From Capitella teleta (lineage: Eukaryota > Annelida > Polychaeta > Capitellidae), in the NCBI GenBank assembly GCA_000328365.1, contig KB301890.1, positions 145,874 through 209,873 on the forward strand: a DNA stretch of 64,000 nucleotides, written 5' to 3'. Position numbers and translations under genes: made by a program. This document shows, piece after piece, positions 1-12,400 of this stretch (within the stretch, counting starts at the first letter, position 1; each line of letters begins with the position of its first letter). Under the pieces are notes generated by a model. The model saw only the letters and a list, made by a program, of their open reading frames with translations, made no database searches and was not told the origin of the DNA.

Positions 1-235
1 TATGGATGCATATATCGAAAATAAGAGTGAGGATGAACACGGATATAGTGGGGCCGATCTTCTGGTAATGTAACCATACATATTTGTACCAGGGGTCAGC
101 AATAACGAAGAAGAGAGAACTCAGAGAAGTGACAGTGTTGGCAATCAGAGCTGCCGCTGTTTCGAGCTCACTTGTACGCTCGAGTGCGAGCTTATCATTA
201 TTGGCATTCAATATTATAATAGTTATTCAGTGAGC

Positions 236-594
236 TTGACTGATTGACTGATGGGGTTTTACGGCTCCATCCAAACCATTCGGATGATACGGGCGCCAGA
301 ACAGAAGGCCCGGGACCGGGGTTTCCCCCTACTCTTATCGATAAATACCAAGCCCTAGTTCTTTATCCTGCATACCACCATAGACAGTAGTACACAGCGC
401 CCGGCCTTGTTACGCAGTTGGGCAGCACTGCAGAGTCACCAAAGAATTACAATTATAACGAATTACAAAATTTTTATAATTCACAATCAAAACGTCCGTG
501 GCTTGATCGGGTCTCGAACCCGGGACCTCGACCCCAACGATCAGCATAGGATTGCAGTTAGCTGGTTAAACTGACTGAGCTATTCGGTGCCCCT
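236..594 (-). mobile_element. tRNA-derived SINE, copy 1, with target-site duplication
   Basis: This is a nearly full-length SINE read on the minus strand. The tRNA-like head lies at the right end, with an A-box-like segment near 575-590 and a B box (GGTTCGAGACCC on the minus strand) near 511-522. The body ends at the left with the family 3' sequence GGAGCCGTAAAACCCCATCA and a short TCA-type tail. The 14-bp direct repeat GTTATTCAGTGAGC at 222-235 and 595-608 is a perfect target-site duplication, so the insertion is fairly recent. Four related copies lie at 7.66, 42.98, 58.49 and 61.67 kb. SINEs of this kind are copied by a partner LINE; I cannot tell which one. Confidence 0.9.
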
Positions 595-609
595 GTTATT
601 CAGTGAGCC

Positions 610-3600
610 TGCAGTGCTGCTTAACACTGTGTACTACTGCAAATATCTTGCCTTTCTTGGTATAATATGCCATTATGGATAATGGCAGTATGCAGCATTA
701 AGAATTAAACCTTCTGATAGGATAGGATATATACATGTAGATAATTATAGGATTATTAATTGGAAAATGGGAATGAAATAATTGTGGCAAATATAAATTA
801 AATGGTTAGTCGCACGTTTTCATTATTTTTTGTACAGCGGAGCTGTTATATTCTATGGCGGCACGCCTTCGGCCTTCGTTTCCCACCGCCGATTCGGCTC
901 AATGCCAAGCGCGGCATCGGGCCGGGCCGACTCCAAACCCTTGCCTAACCCTAACCCTTAACACTGCTGTTTTGTGTAATGTAAAAATTGTAGAAACACC
1001 AGCATTTTTGCAGGCACTCTGTTAATCATAATCAAACACTGAAATATACTTTATAGCTGTTCCAGTACTTCTTCACTCTGAGTCTTCACTGTCACTGTGA
1101 CTAGTGAATACAGTAACAGTCACTATAGTCTACTCAGAAAGTCTACTGTAGTACTTAGGCCTTTCAGTCAGCAGTGTGAGTCTGCCAACAGTCAAACACA
1201 ATATCACAGATACAGGGCGTTATTATAATCATTATTACTGTAATGAGATTAGCATCCTAATCCCGAACGCAAAAGGGCTTTATTATCATTATGATTATTC
1301 ATTTATTGAACTTGAGCTTGAACTTGAGGAATGAGGGCGAATTCGATGAATCAGTGAATTTGATCAGAAGAGTGTGCTTGTCAATGGGTTTTCTGCAATC
1401 CACCATGCAACCGCACCTGCAGGATGGTTCCATAGAGGCTGCAGTTTTACGGGGACCAACTTCCCAATGGTTTGTGTGACAACTTTAGCGACAGCAGACA
1501 TTTCAGAAAAGAAACATTCAGTCGATGCGATGATACAGAATCTGAGAAAGGTGTCAGCGATTGAGGTCAAGCCAGCAGACGAATTATATTTTCCACGCAG
1601 TCGCATAACTCGGTTTTGTCAGGGACTTCAAATTGAGTGCGTTATGATCACCAGGCATCTTGTCTATTGGATCCATTGTATAAAAATTAGTCAAGTACAT
1701 CTGTGAATAGAATAAGTGAAACCCCAAAAAATTGCAACAAAAGGTCTTTCAACGGTTTTGGGTAATATTTGGGGTGCTTATGGTGGAAAAGGTTTATCAA
1801 AATCGGGCGACGGGAAAGGTGATTTCTCTGCTATTTAGTTAACTTAATTATGCCAAAGGTGAGTTTATCGTCCAAATCGGTAACCATTAAAGGGATGGGG
1901 AACTAAATTTTAAGTGATGTTCTATTGACTCATAGCAGCAATTGATAGCATTCCGTGCCCAGAACACCATGCCTGGATGCAAGCGTAAGGAAATAATGCA
2001 TTCCAAATATCGGGGTTAGCATTGCGCCTACCCAGCAGGCACAAGATGTCTTTAAGACGCATAGACTGAGCTAGAATTGGGGTACTCGTCTCTCCACCAG
2101 TTTTAGCACTTCTCAGACCATGCGCGAGGCAGCCGTACAACGTGCTGAGAGCCAGCAGCCAATCAGAGCCAAGCGCGCGCTGCTGCAACACGTGCCGCGC
2201 GAACTTCACTCTTTCTTCAAATTCTCTTTGCATCGCGTGCATAGTGTTAGACGAAAGTCACGAAAGCAATCGCCTAATTTTAGAAGAAACAATCGAGATC
2301 TACCTGCTCAACCTTATACTGATTATCTACTAAATCAAGGTGAGTTCCATAAAAAATTTGATTGGTTTAATTAGTTTATTACGACATAGATATAATGCAT
2401 GTTTTGTGATGTATTTATGTGAAAATTAGTAGGCTATTATAAATATAATAATTTATTTATTACAATTCGTGTACAATAATGTGGAAGAAAGAACATATAG
2501 AACACAATATAACAAAAATACAATGCATAATAACTGTAATATTATTGCCGGTGAAAGGTGATTTTTCATAAGAATAGGCTAGCTAGCTTTGTACGGCAGT
2601 TCATATATGCCGCATATTTATGCGACACTGGTGCCCCCGCAATCGACCGTATATATGCATTTATAAAGAACTGCACAATTGATTAACTAATAATAATATC
2701 CTCATTTTAGGCCTATTTGTGTGACATTCCTATAACTTTGTTGTGCTCATGCGGGGAGCTGCATCGCGACATTGATGAATAAGTTTTAACAGTTTTGAGT
2801 AAGAATAGCCGTTGTTTCGGAGATTATTAGCGCAGGACCAGGCAAACACAAGTTGTGTCGATATCTAATATCTCTATATCTAATCTAAATGACGAAATCC
2901 CATGCTAATGAATCCGCCTGGGCAGTCTGGCATCTCGCCGTACTTTGATGCCAGAAACAGACCACCTATTAAACGTCTGCCACCTGCCATTAACTAATTC
3001 GAAAGTTTACATTTACTAAAGTTCTGAAGCAAAAAATGCCTCCGCATTTACAATACATATATTTCCAATGGGCTCGCATGCTCGTATATAATAGAATGCG
3101 TGAAAATGAACCTGTCTCTCAATTTGCGCGAGACATAACTCAACTCAACTGTTGAATGTGTTAAATTAACACGGTCTTATGTTTACGGTTATAATATTAT
3201 AGTATAAGTTTTAGAAATAAATCCACATGTGTCAGATTGAGTGAATAAAGTCATTCAAGGTAATGAATGGGGTAATTGCCATCGAGACCTCCCGTTGAGT
3301 GATATAAACCGGACATTAGCCGATTAGGCATGCCATTGATACCCACCAGGCCCCCCCTCTCTCTCTCTTTGAACTGCTGGTCACACCTGGAATTTGTGAA
3401 TTAAATCACCGCTGTCTGCATTCTCGGCTATTTGCGATTGTAAAGATAAACATCCACTTCAGTCGTCAATTATACGCACAGCTCTTGATTACAATATTTC
3501 GTCATTTGACGACATTTTCAGTAGTTCGCCATTAGACATTGCAAATTCAGATGATATGGATACTCTGAAGCTTGGTTTAGGTTTAGCCCTAAAATATATT

Positions 3601-3632
3601 TTTTTCCTCATTATAACAGATTTGCAAATATA
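610..3632. other. No confident gene; unassigned open frames
   Basis: I see no recognisable gene here. At 943-960 there are two telomere-like CCCTAA units in a GC-rich patch. Two overlapping open frames cover about 1922-2341, one per strand. The plus-strand frame ends at a good splice donor (AAG then GTGAGT at 2341), so it could be a first exon, but neither product resembles a family I know. A short hyphenated inverted repeat (GCAGTTC ... GAACTGC) spans about 2592-2678. A CT-rich run sits at 3350-3370. Confidence 0.4.
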
Positions 3633-4349
3633 ATGGACCAGTATAATAGAGAATGGCGCAGAAATCGCGTTCTCGTGATGCAACTTGCTATCAGTTCTGA
3701 TAGTGAAGAGTCGGAAGAGGAACAAAGTGCAGCCAATGGTGGTTCAGAAACACAATCAAGTTGCCATTTAGTTAAGGAAGAAGACGGTGGAGACGTTTCC
3801 TGTCATGATTCTCCTGACAGTCATTCGGATTTTGCCACGTCTGATGATGCTTTCACATCTTCTGATAGTGATTTTCATTCATGCTTTCTTCAGATCAAGT
3901 GGTGCCAAGCGCTGGGTGGCAGGGACCCTCCTGAAATGGTTAAAAACATTATGAAAAGGTGTTTATAAAATAATTATGTTCTCGAACGTTCTATTTTAAC
4001 CTCAAAATAACTAAACACTTTAAGGCTCAGCAAGCTATTAATTAGTAATCTTGATTTTCAGATTGTGTTGACTGTTATATTCTTGTTTCAGATATTTGTC
4101 AAAAGACCTTGAACAAAACTTGAATATGGATGGCCAAAGGGGAGCCAAAACAGCCTTCAGAGGCTCATCTTTACATGTACTCATAGTTGGTAAGTAAACA
4201 TAGTTTGAATCAAACTTGACGCAAATACTGTTTCTGTGAACAATTTTCTAGAATCTGTTTTAGAAAAGTTTTCAAGCGATGTCACAGAACAGCGAATTGA
4301 TGAATTCATCCGAAACAGACTGAGAAATGCCACAAAGAGGCAAAAGTGA
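3633..4349 (+). CDS. Small acidic protein with possible DUF4806-like C-terminus
   Basis: I read three exons: 3633-3958, 4092-4189 and 4252-4349. Every junction is GT/AG and the phases match, giving about 173 residues with a stop at 4347-4349. The polyadenylation signal AATAAA lies at 4425-4430. Residues 1-15 are basic (NREWRRNR), and residues 20-90 are rich in Ser, Glu and Asp. The last third contains FRGSSLHVLIVESVLEKF followed by a helix ending RNRLRNATKRQK. That arrangement resembles the DUF4806 domain found in many invertebrate proteins, often beside transposable elements, but I judge this by eye only. The second intron is just 62 nt. It could be a host gene or a domesticated transposon accessory gene. 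The start is the first in-frame ATG; an upstream non-coding exon is possible because an acceptor-like AACAG precedes it. Confidence 0.6.
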
Positions 4350-4424
4350 ACTGTAGTGTTGTGTAGTGTGTGTTTTTTTTATAGTTGTGTAGTTGTTTTA
4401 TTTCAATTGTTTTCATCGATGTCA

Positions 4425-4430
4425 AATAAA
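4425..4430 (+). promoter_or_regulatory. Polyadenylation signal of the acidic protein gene
   Basis: AATAAA lies 75 bases after the stop codon, in a T-rich context typical of an animal 3' end. Confidence 0.6.
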
Positions 4431-4490
4431 TGGAAATAGAAATACATTACTCTTGTTCATGTCTTTAAGTTGTCAAAGTAAAGCCTGATG

Positions 4491-4745
4491 AACATCTTGT
4501 TTGAGACGTCTTTTAGTCGACTAGATATGAGACGTCTAAAGAATGTCTTGTTTGAGACGTCTTTTAGTCGACTAGGTGTGAGACGTCTAAAGAATGTCTT
4601 GTTTGAGACGTCTTTTAGTCGACTAGATGTGAGACGTCTAAAGAATGTCTTGTTTGAGACGTCTTTTAGTCGACTAGATGTGAGACATCTAAAGAATGTC
4701 TTGTTTGAGACGTCTTTTAGTCGACTAGATATGAGACGTCTAAAA
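4491..4745. repeat. Minisatellite, five 51-bp units with embedded palindromes
   Basis: Five head-to-tail 51-bp units start at 4491, 4542, 4593, 4644 and 4695 and differ at only a few bases. Each unit normally contains the palindrome AGACGTCT twice and AGTCGACT once, so single strands could fold. The unit length is a multiple of three and one frame stays open through all five (unit NVLFETSFSRLDVRRLK). That frame opens just before the array and runs out just after it, so I treat it as incidental. Related half-units (ACGTCTTTTAGAC) continue to about 4840. Confidence 0.95.
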
Positions 4746-4749
4746 GTCG

Positions 4750-5977
4750 TGGAAATTTACACGTCTTTTTTTTATTGCGTTTGGACCCCAGTTCTAGCTG
4801 TCTTTTAGCCAAGTCGAGTCCACGTCTTTTAGACATCTATTAGCTCAGTTGGTGCCAGCTGGGTATGGGAGAATGGCTTCCATTGCGAAGTATAGGAGGC
4901 AAACGTCAGCTGATGGCTTGGTTTGGCTGATGGCTGATTGGTCCCGTTCCCCTCGTGAAGCTATCGATTTCAGCCAATCAGAGCAGATCATCTTTGCCAT
5001 AAAAGGACATCTTTGTTGTTTACGAAACGAAAGCGCATGCGTGGTGCACTCTGGCTGACCTTTTTACTGTTTCAGGATGAGAAACATGGTAGGTGTCCTA
5101 GAAAATCGCTTGTTAAAATAAGAAAAATAGCGAAAAATATTTTTTTTTCGCGCCTGACTGGTGGCAAACGTTAGCGATGATATTCCTTGTGTGGGCCAGG
5201 CATAGGAATCATTTTTGGTGCATCAAACAACGACTCAAAGTCCATTTTTAACCAGTTCTCCCTCCCTTTAAATCAAAATGAAGGTCCATATCAGACATGA
5301 TCAGAAATGACATAAACCATACCAATATGTGTACCTGTAACATTTTCGGTGGGGTCTAATTTATCACAGGTGTAAACATTTCTGTAAACCTCAAATTATT
5401 TGCTTGATATTAGGATTTCACGACAAGAGACTTACACAGCATTAGAGAAATACTTATGAAGAGAGTGATAGTAATATAAATTAGTTAATTAACCAAACCA
5501 TGTAGTTATTATATCAATTAATGATAGCATCACTTTAAGAAGTATTGACTGAAGTGCACCTTTGGATACTGAATAGTCAAAACCATACTCAATTACATCT
5601 GCCAGCCAACTAAGCCAAAGACATAGGGCTTCAACTCCGCTGGATGAATACATACTTTACATATCCCAAAGTATATATTATCCAAGATCGAGACAAGAAT
5701 GAATGTGTCCATGTACATATTTATATATGCATTAATAATAGCGCCGGCTGATTGCATGATAAGCAATTTCAAGTCCAAAGAGCTACAATGTAGTAACTTT
5801 TTACACAAAGCAGATCAGACAAGGCCATTAACGTCCCGGGGAAGGCATCTTTACATCTTCCATAACAAGTTCCAGGGTGGAAGGGGATAATACAAAGAAT
5901 CAACAACCAAAAAGGGGGTTACCATGTGCTGTCTTAAGTATTTCTCTACCCATGATCCACCTGTACTTAGGATGACA
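4750..5977. other. No gene seen
   Basis: After the minisatellite this stretch is AT-rich single-copy-looking DNA with short open frames on both strands. None has splice sites and codon content that convince me. Confidence 0.4.
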
Positions 5978-5979
5978 TA

Positions 5980-6851
5980 CAGTAAAACCTCGATGTATCG
6001 AACGTCCATCCCTCAAATGTCTCCCTATGTCGAAGTGTTTTCGAAGTCCCAACGATTCTCCTATACTTTACTATTAGCATTAACATCCGTCCCTCGAACG
6101 TCTCATTCTCGAATTTATCCTTGTATCGAAGTGTTTTCGAAGTTCCCGAGACATATTTTCGATCTGTAGCTCGAAGTCGAAAAATTCGATGAGCACATTT
6201 CTCAGTTTGGTAACTTCAAAGAGAGAGAGAGAGATAGTCAGTTGTTTACAAAGCATCAAAATATCCCCGTCCCCACAAAGCAGTCGGCAGCCTTTATCTC
6301 TCCTCTGTTTACGCCACGACTGGAGCTTTGATTGGCTGACTCCAAAGATCAACGGACCGTGGATCTCAAATAAGCTACAAGGCATTGTTGTTGGTGTATT
6401 TGTGATGATCTTTAATGAATGACCGACACAAGACCGCGACAAGAGCTTGGCTGATTCCTAAAATCAATAGACCGTGGATATCGACTAAGGCATTGTTGTT
6501 GGTGTGCTTGTGATGATATTTAATGAATTGCCGACAAAAGACCGCGCGCATTCGAAGCTAGAGTTAATTAAAGAAATCCAGCCTTAGATCTACATGTTGA
6601 TAAATATTTGTTAATTAAAAGTATCAATCTCAATTTCTCCTAATCATTTCTTTGGTCTAGATTTCTCGTAAGTCATGAGATCACCGTTCATAGTTTATGG
6701 GTTCATAACGCATGCAGTTAATCATAACGTCAGAGCACGGTTTGGAATCATAACGGTCATATCATAACGGCTTCGATCTGTCCCTCAAAGTATCCTTGAA
6801 TCGAAGTATTTGAGCTAACCCCACGAACTTCGACACATCGAGGTTTTACTG
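5980..6851. mobile_element. Non-autonomous pogo/Tigger-like DNA transposon (872 bp)
   Basis: The ends are inverted repeats: CAGTAAAACCTCGATGTATC at 5980 matches the reverse complement of the sequence ending at 6851 with one difference, and similarity continues inward. The element is flanked by TA on both sides (5978-5979 and 6852-6853), the target duplication of the Tc1/mariner/pogo superfamily. CAGT termini with a CCTCG core are typical of pogo/Tigger. No transposase frame remains. Inside, the ends carry many TCGAA and GAAGT repeats, and about 110 bp is duplicated in tandem (about 6320-6440 and 6435-6548). A related fragment lies at about 57745-57835. Confidence 0.88.
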
Positions 6852-7217
6852 TAACTGCATCTCCTCAACACTCAGCTGTATGTTGGCATATTTGGCTGCC
6901 AGATGTTAAGATTACTTGGATGCTTCTAACTACTTTACACAATGTTTCATTATAGCATATGTAATTAGGATTATTTAAATTCTACCTATGCATGTATTGA
7001 CCTTCGGGCAGAGCATGCACGGGATTGCTTCCATCTCTCCAGAGGCAATCAGCGAATACTGACCGAGAGGTCAAAAGGCCAAGATGCAATTAGCGAATAC
7101 TGGCGGTCAGAAGTTTGCTGAGAACAAAGAACCGGAGAGCAAGCGCATCCATCACTGTCAGATAGCAAATACTTGGAAGGCACCGATCTACTGCATTTCC
7201 TATTAGAAACACAGGCT

Positions 7218-7519
7218 GCCCCACATCCATGGTTCTAGTACATAAGACACGAATATTTTCCATGAACACTGATCCTCTACGCCGACACACCTTCATTCAC
7301 ATCTTTACACCTCGCTCTCTCTCACGTGCTCACCCATCCCGTGCACACCATCTACTAAAGGACACTTTCTTGGAATTTTGTTATTTTTGAATACACTACT
7401 TGGAATATTTTGCTGAAGGTAAATTAAAGCGAATATGAAGTGATTGGTCGAGTCTTCGTTATTACGAGCTTATCATCCAACTAGCGCATAATTGACGTAG
7501 CCCTGGAGTCACTACGTCA
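7218..7519 (+). repeat. Dispersed repeat, copy A (pair of 43.83-44.51 kb)
   Basis: This stretch matches 43826-44506 in inverted orientation. Long shared segments include the start GCCCCACATCCATGGTTCTA and the end around GGAGTCACTACGTCA. The other copy holds roughly 300 extra bases in its middle. I see no coding capacity or terminal repeats, so the class of element is unknown. Confidence 0.75.
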
Positions 7520-7584
7520 CCAGACATCTCAAATACAAAGTATACTATAATCACCTTCAATCAACCACCTGACCGCTGGACTCG

Positions 7585-8160
7585 CTCTAAAAAATGTCCT
7601 GTCGTACGAGCTGAACTCTCACCCAGTTTGAATACACAGATTTACTGGGGAAGTCAGACAGTGAGTGAGTGATGGGGTTTTACGGCTCCACCCAATCCGA
7701 TCGGATGATACAGGCGCCAGAACAGAAGGCCCGGGACCAGGGTTTCCCCCTACTCTTATCGATACATCCCAAGGGTTCTTTATCCTGCATACCACCATAG
7801 ACAGTAATACACAGCGCCCAACCTTGTTATGCAGTTGGGCAGCACTGCAGAGTCATCAAAGAATTACAATTATAACGAATTACAATTATAATTCACAATC
7901 AAAACGTCCGTGGCCTGATCGGGTCTCGAACCCTGGACCTCGACCCCCACGGTTGGCATTGGATTGTAGTCAGCGGTTTAATCCACTGCAAAAGTCAGAC
8001 ATGCTCCCTTTAGGCAAATACGTCTGCTTTTAAGAAAAAACTTAAAACATTTTTATTTATCGAACATTTTTCATGATCATGTACTCGTTTTTATCATTAT
8101 TTTATTAATTTGTATTGCGTTTATAGCACTTGGATTTTACGCATTATAAAATATATATAT
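7585..8160 (+). mobile_element. LINE 3' end interrupted by a SINE
   Basis: Just before and after the SINE at 7.66-7.99 kb the plus strand reads like the C-terminus of a CR1/L2-type LINE polyprotein. After the SINE the frame reads AFKKKLKTFLFIEHF and then stops, the usual FKKxLKTxLF ending of these reverse transcriptases. The 3' untranslated part then carries a GCGTTTATAGCACTTGG-like motif similar to CR1/L2 tails. The fragment is strongly 5'-truncated and has an in-frame stop, so it is dead. Identification is by motif only. Confidence 0.55.
7661..7991 (-). mobile_element. tRNA-derived SINE, copy 2, slightly 5'-truncated
   Basis: Same family as copy 1, same orientation. The direct repeat AAGTCAGACA at 7651-7660 and 7992-8001 flanks it. 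The tRNA-like head lacks about 17 bases found at the 5' ends of copies 3 and 4, as expected if reverse transcription stopped early. It sits inside the LINE 3' end. Confidence 0.88.
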
Positions 8161-8669
8161 ATTTTTTTATTATTATTTATTCAGCTCAAACCATAGCGGA
8201 ATATGTACAAAATAAATCCCCTGGTTGCATCATCGGTGAATCTCTCCCTAAGAACTAACTAAGGTTACACTATGGATGAAAGATCTTTGTTGCACGGCGT
8301 GTCAAGGACAAAGTTTGCTACCTAATGTGATATACGCCTATGATACTGTAGTGTAAACAAACATAAGACACGACATATCAATTATCGGCGATTTCTTTCA
8401 AGTCAGGTCAATTAAACAAAAAATGGTGCTCCTCCGCTTATTCAACGTTTAAGAAGTTAATTAAACAAAGGAATCAAATGTGGGTATCGTTGCTGTGTTG
8501 ATTCCTTTATGTCTGCGTAGCTGGCCTACTTTCAATTTAATTGGTCGCTCAGTAATAGGCGAGCTTCAGGAGCAGAACGAACGACAGGAGTTGTGAGTGG
8601 AGATCATGGAATAGAGTGGTGAAGCGAGGGGAATTGAAACGGGGAGAGTCAAAGCTGATCCATGTATTC

Positions 8670-8960
8670 ATCATGACATGCATTAAATGAGAGCCCACAA
8701 CGACCATCTTTCAGTTATTATGTCTACTATCTACATTACCCACTTCATTTGATCGTTTCTTTTTTACGACCTGCTTGTAACCTGATGGTACATACCACTA
8801 TATGGTACATGGGTTTTGTATGGCATTTAATTTTCATAAATTTATGGTTTGACATGTAATCCACTCTTTTCGTCGAGCTCAAATGCTTGGATATGGTTCA
8901 TTGGGCAAATTCTTATAAAGCCAAATCTGCAGATCTTGAAGACTGAGTGTTATGATTTTG
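8670..8960 (+). repeat. Diverged duplicate of 10.04-10.35 kb
   Basis: This stretch and about 10040-10350 align along their length, sharing GAGAGCCCACAACGACCATC-like, TTTTTACG(A/T)CCTGCTT and CTATGGTA-type blocks, with roughly a quarter of positions changed. The two copies flank LSM4 exon 2, which suggests either an old local duplication or two copies of a dispersed repeat. Confidence 0.55.
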
Positions 8961-9497
8961 GTTTCAGAAGAAGCTTAAATCAATGTTACGATTAATTTCA
9001 CATACAAAAAAGCTCGTTAAACGTTATTAACGCGATATCTATTGTTTTACATATTTAATGAGGCGAGGCAACTAAGAAATTCTGACTTTATTGAGAGCTT
9101 CTTTATTTCTAATGATTTCAAACTGCAACCTGCAGGCCCCATATATTCTGAGTGAGAAAATAAATTATATTGATACAAGAATCATTATGGTGCGTCTTCT
9201 AGATCTGGAGCACTGGCTACTTCTAGATTTCGCTCAGGGAACCACTGAGACTGTTATGTAGGATTCGGAATGATTCTTGGTAACATCTTGCGGAACTACT
9301 TTCTAGAGTACTCTCTGTTTTGAGGATTTAATTGGACCAAGGGGGTCTTTTTGGGTTCTTTTAAGATATTCAGATGCTTAAAGGCAAGTTTATCGTTGGA
9401 ATTCACCCTTTGCATTCCAATTCGCACCCTGCTCTCTTTTGCTATTTGCTTTACTTGTGCGAAAATTGACTTGTGCGACTGCCCATAATCTTCCACA

Positions 9498-12400
9498 ATG
9501 GTACGATTGTTATGCGGTTTCTTTTTCACTTTAATTAATTGAAATTGAAAGAATTAGTTTTATCATACTCGGTTTAAAACAATGCTTATCAGTTTCAACG
9601 TTTTCTCCTTCTAATTTCAGTTACCCCTGTCGCTCTTAAGAACTGCTGTCAACCACCCTATGGTAAAATACTGTTTTATCGCTCGCTTGTCATGGGATTT
9701 TGGGGCCTGTTTAACTGTTTTTCGGAGTCATGGAAGTGGCTACGAAACGCTGGCATTTCTTCATTAGCGTAACGCATTCTCTGGTTCTGACATAATGTTC
9801 CAAGTTGAAGTTGAATGGAAAACCTGCCCCTGGTTATTTGTTTGGACCAACTCTCTCTGCAGTTATGGAACTCTGGCACCTCTCAAATCACACAAGGCTT
9901 GATTATGTTTATCTTGACAACAATGCTGTAGCATACAAACTCCACTGTGATCATGATCATGAGTTCATGACTGACCATGGGACTAGCGACATCTCATCAT
10001 CTCATATATAATCTATGAAACTTGGGGACTCCGAGCTGAACTACATACACAATTTGATGAAAGCCCACAGTGACCATCCTTCAGTTACAAATTGTCTCTG
10101 TATTGTCTACTTACAACCTGTACTGAGTATGCCTCACACAAAAGTGAGGAAGGGATAATGCACAGAAATTTCTCTGACAATTTGTTTGGTCTCATTTAAT
10201 CCTTTGTGGCTTCGTTTTTACGTCCTGCTTTATTCCCAATGATACATTTCACTATGGTAATGCATTGGATGGATTTTTAGATGGCAAGTAATTTTCATCC
10301 ATCTGTGGTCTGAAATTTAATCCGCCCAATTTGTTAATCTGCAGGCCTGTTTCCTTGGGAACGGAGGAGGGCGGATTTACCTGGTCTGACTATAACGTGA
10401 TTCAAAGTTGCTATCGAGGCAGGAAAACTTATGTCTTTGTCCGCAATAGATACATTGCTGTCAATCTTTCGACCATAAATATCCCGACTTTTGTTGAGAA
10501 CTTCAATTGGTCTTCCTAGCAGACCAAAATTGTAAAATCTCACTGGAAAATTGAATCATTGAGTTAGACATAATTATGGAGCTGGAAAGTTCTGTGTTGA
10601 ATTCCACTCTTGACTTTCAGTTGGTGGAGTTGAAGAATGGAGAGACATATAACGGACATCTTGTGAGCTGCGATAACTGGATGAACATCAACATGAGAGA
10701 GGTCATCTGCACTTCCAGGGTCAGTCCATTCTGGAGGATATAAACAAAATGACCTAATAATAATTATGCTAGGATGGAGACCGTTTCTGGCGCATGCCTG
10801 AGTGTTACGTGAGAGGAAGTACGATCAAATACCTCAGAATTCCAGATGAGATTATTGACATGGTCAAAGAGGACAACATGATGAAACACAAGGGACGCGT
10901 CGATGGAAAAGTGCGAGGCGGAGGAAGAGGCCGTGGAGGTCCAGCCAGAGGTCAGTGCTTTGCCTCTTTTGGAATATTCTGCCTATTCTGCCATCATTTT
11001 ACTGTTACATTGTGTCAGGAAATTAAATAGTGGTGTATTTTTAAGAATGTGAGCATATAATCATAATGGATATATAGTTGCAGCAAGGGTTAATTTTAGG
11101 GTAAACAGCCTATATAATGGATATGCAACCATTATGGTCTCCGGTGCAACTGAAAAGAAGCACCGGCACTCGATTTCACTCGATTTCACATGACATCACT
11201 CGGAATTCCCAAGGTGGCTCACAAGGCGAGGCGAGTGAAAATGAATTCACAGTATTTGCTGAATACGACCAGTTGAACCTTATGTTACTATAAATAGCAG
11301 CCAATGAGATACACGTGTCATCCATCGGTGTGTGCCTGTGTCATATATATGAACAGGGAACCAGTGAACATCTCTATTGAATACGTTATGAAGGTACGGA
11401 GTACACCTGCGAAATTCGTCAAGATTATCAGTATTCATAACGCACTATCGAAAGTTATGATTTTTGAAGTCTCCACTCATAACGCACTCTTAATCGATTG
11501 GCTTGTGCGATTTATGTTCTCTCGATGATCAGAGTTTCCCCGCCATTCATTATGACGATGAGCGAAATCCGATCTGCGGTACTTGCGATGTCTGCGCGGT
11601 GGCTGAGACTGAGGGCTAAAGAGGTCGTTGAGTGCAACATCCGTCTTGCGTGGGGTCTCAAACTTCTTTAAACTCACTTAGAGTGAGTGCCACAGGGCCT
11701 CAAATAACCTGGTCAATTTTGTTGACTTCTTGGAAATCATTTAATGGCTCACTCAGAGGTTATGACTCAGGGCTTTGATGTGGCCTGTCCGAAATCATTG
11801 CAATGAGTGGCATCTGGTTTGTCAGACTGAGTCAGCGTTGATTTGTATGCGGAGGGAGGTCGCTAATAGTGCTACTTGCAAGGGGGCATCACTTTGCGTT
11901 TCGTGCCTCATGCTCATCTTCGTCCACTTCGACTGACGATGATGGATATCGTAATTGCTCAATTCATTAGGCCAACACTGCTGTGCGATCACCTGTGCTA
12001 TCAGTCTGCATAAATTGCGCTCACCTTGAAGTGCCGGGCTCTTCTTCACCTGGCGGCGCAGCTCGGAACCACTCGCCGCCTCCTCGTGCTCTTCCTGCCC
12101 GTAATGACTCTGCGGCTATTACAGCCACTCTGACCATTACACTCTTGTGGCATTTATTTGCCATTTCAAGGCGCCCCTCCCTCAGGCCACGTGGTTTGGT
12201 CCTCATATTGCAAGAAAATCGCGGCAGCCGCAACCGTCGCGAAATGTCAAGGGCCCTCGATGCAGCCGCATACGTCCTTTGAAGACGTCCGAGGGTCGTG
12301 GGCTAATAATCCCATTTGCGAACCCTTCTTTCCGGCGCCCCTGGCATCTGACGCATGCGCACTCCCCTGCCATCCAGTCACAATCAATTTTATGAAGATC

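Noticed and set aside
500-595. A tRNA gene
   Set aside because: A and B boxes are present, but the arms do not form an acceptor stem and the same head repeats with a shared body in other copies: it is a SINE.
943-960. A chromosome end
   Set aside because: Only two CCCTAA units; an interstitial chance match is more likely.
4488-4808. A repetitive 106-residue protein
   Set aside because: Arises because the minisatellite unit is 51 bp. There is no splice support and the frame ends in unrelated sequence.
7665-8033. A 122-residue protein
   Set aside because: Reading frame through the SINE and LINE tail.
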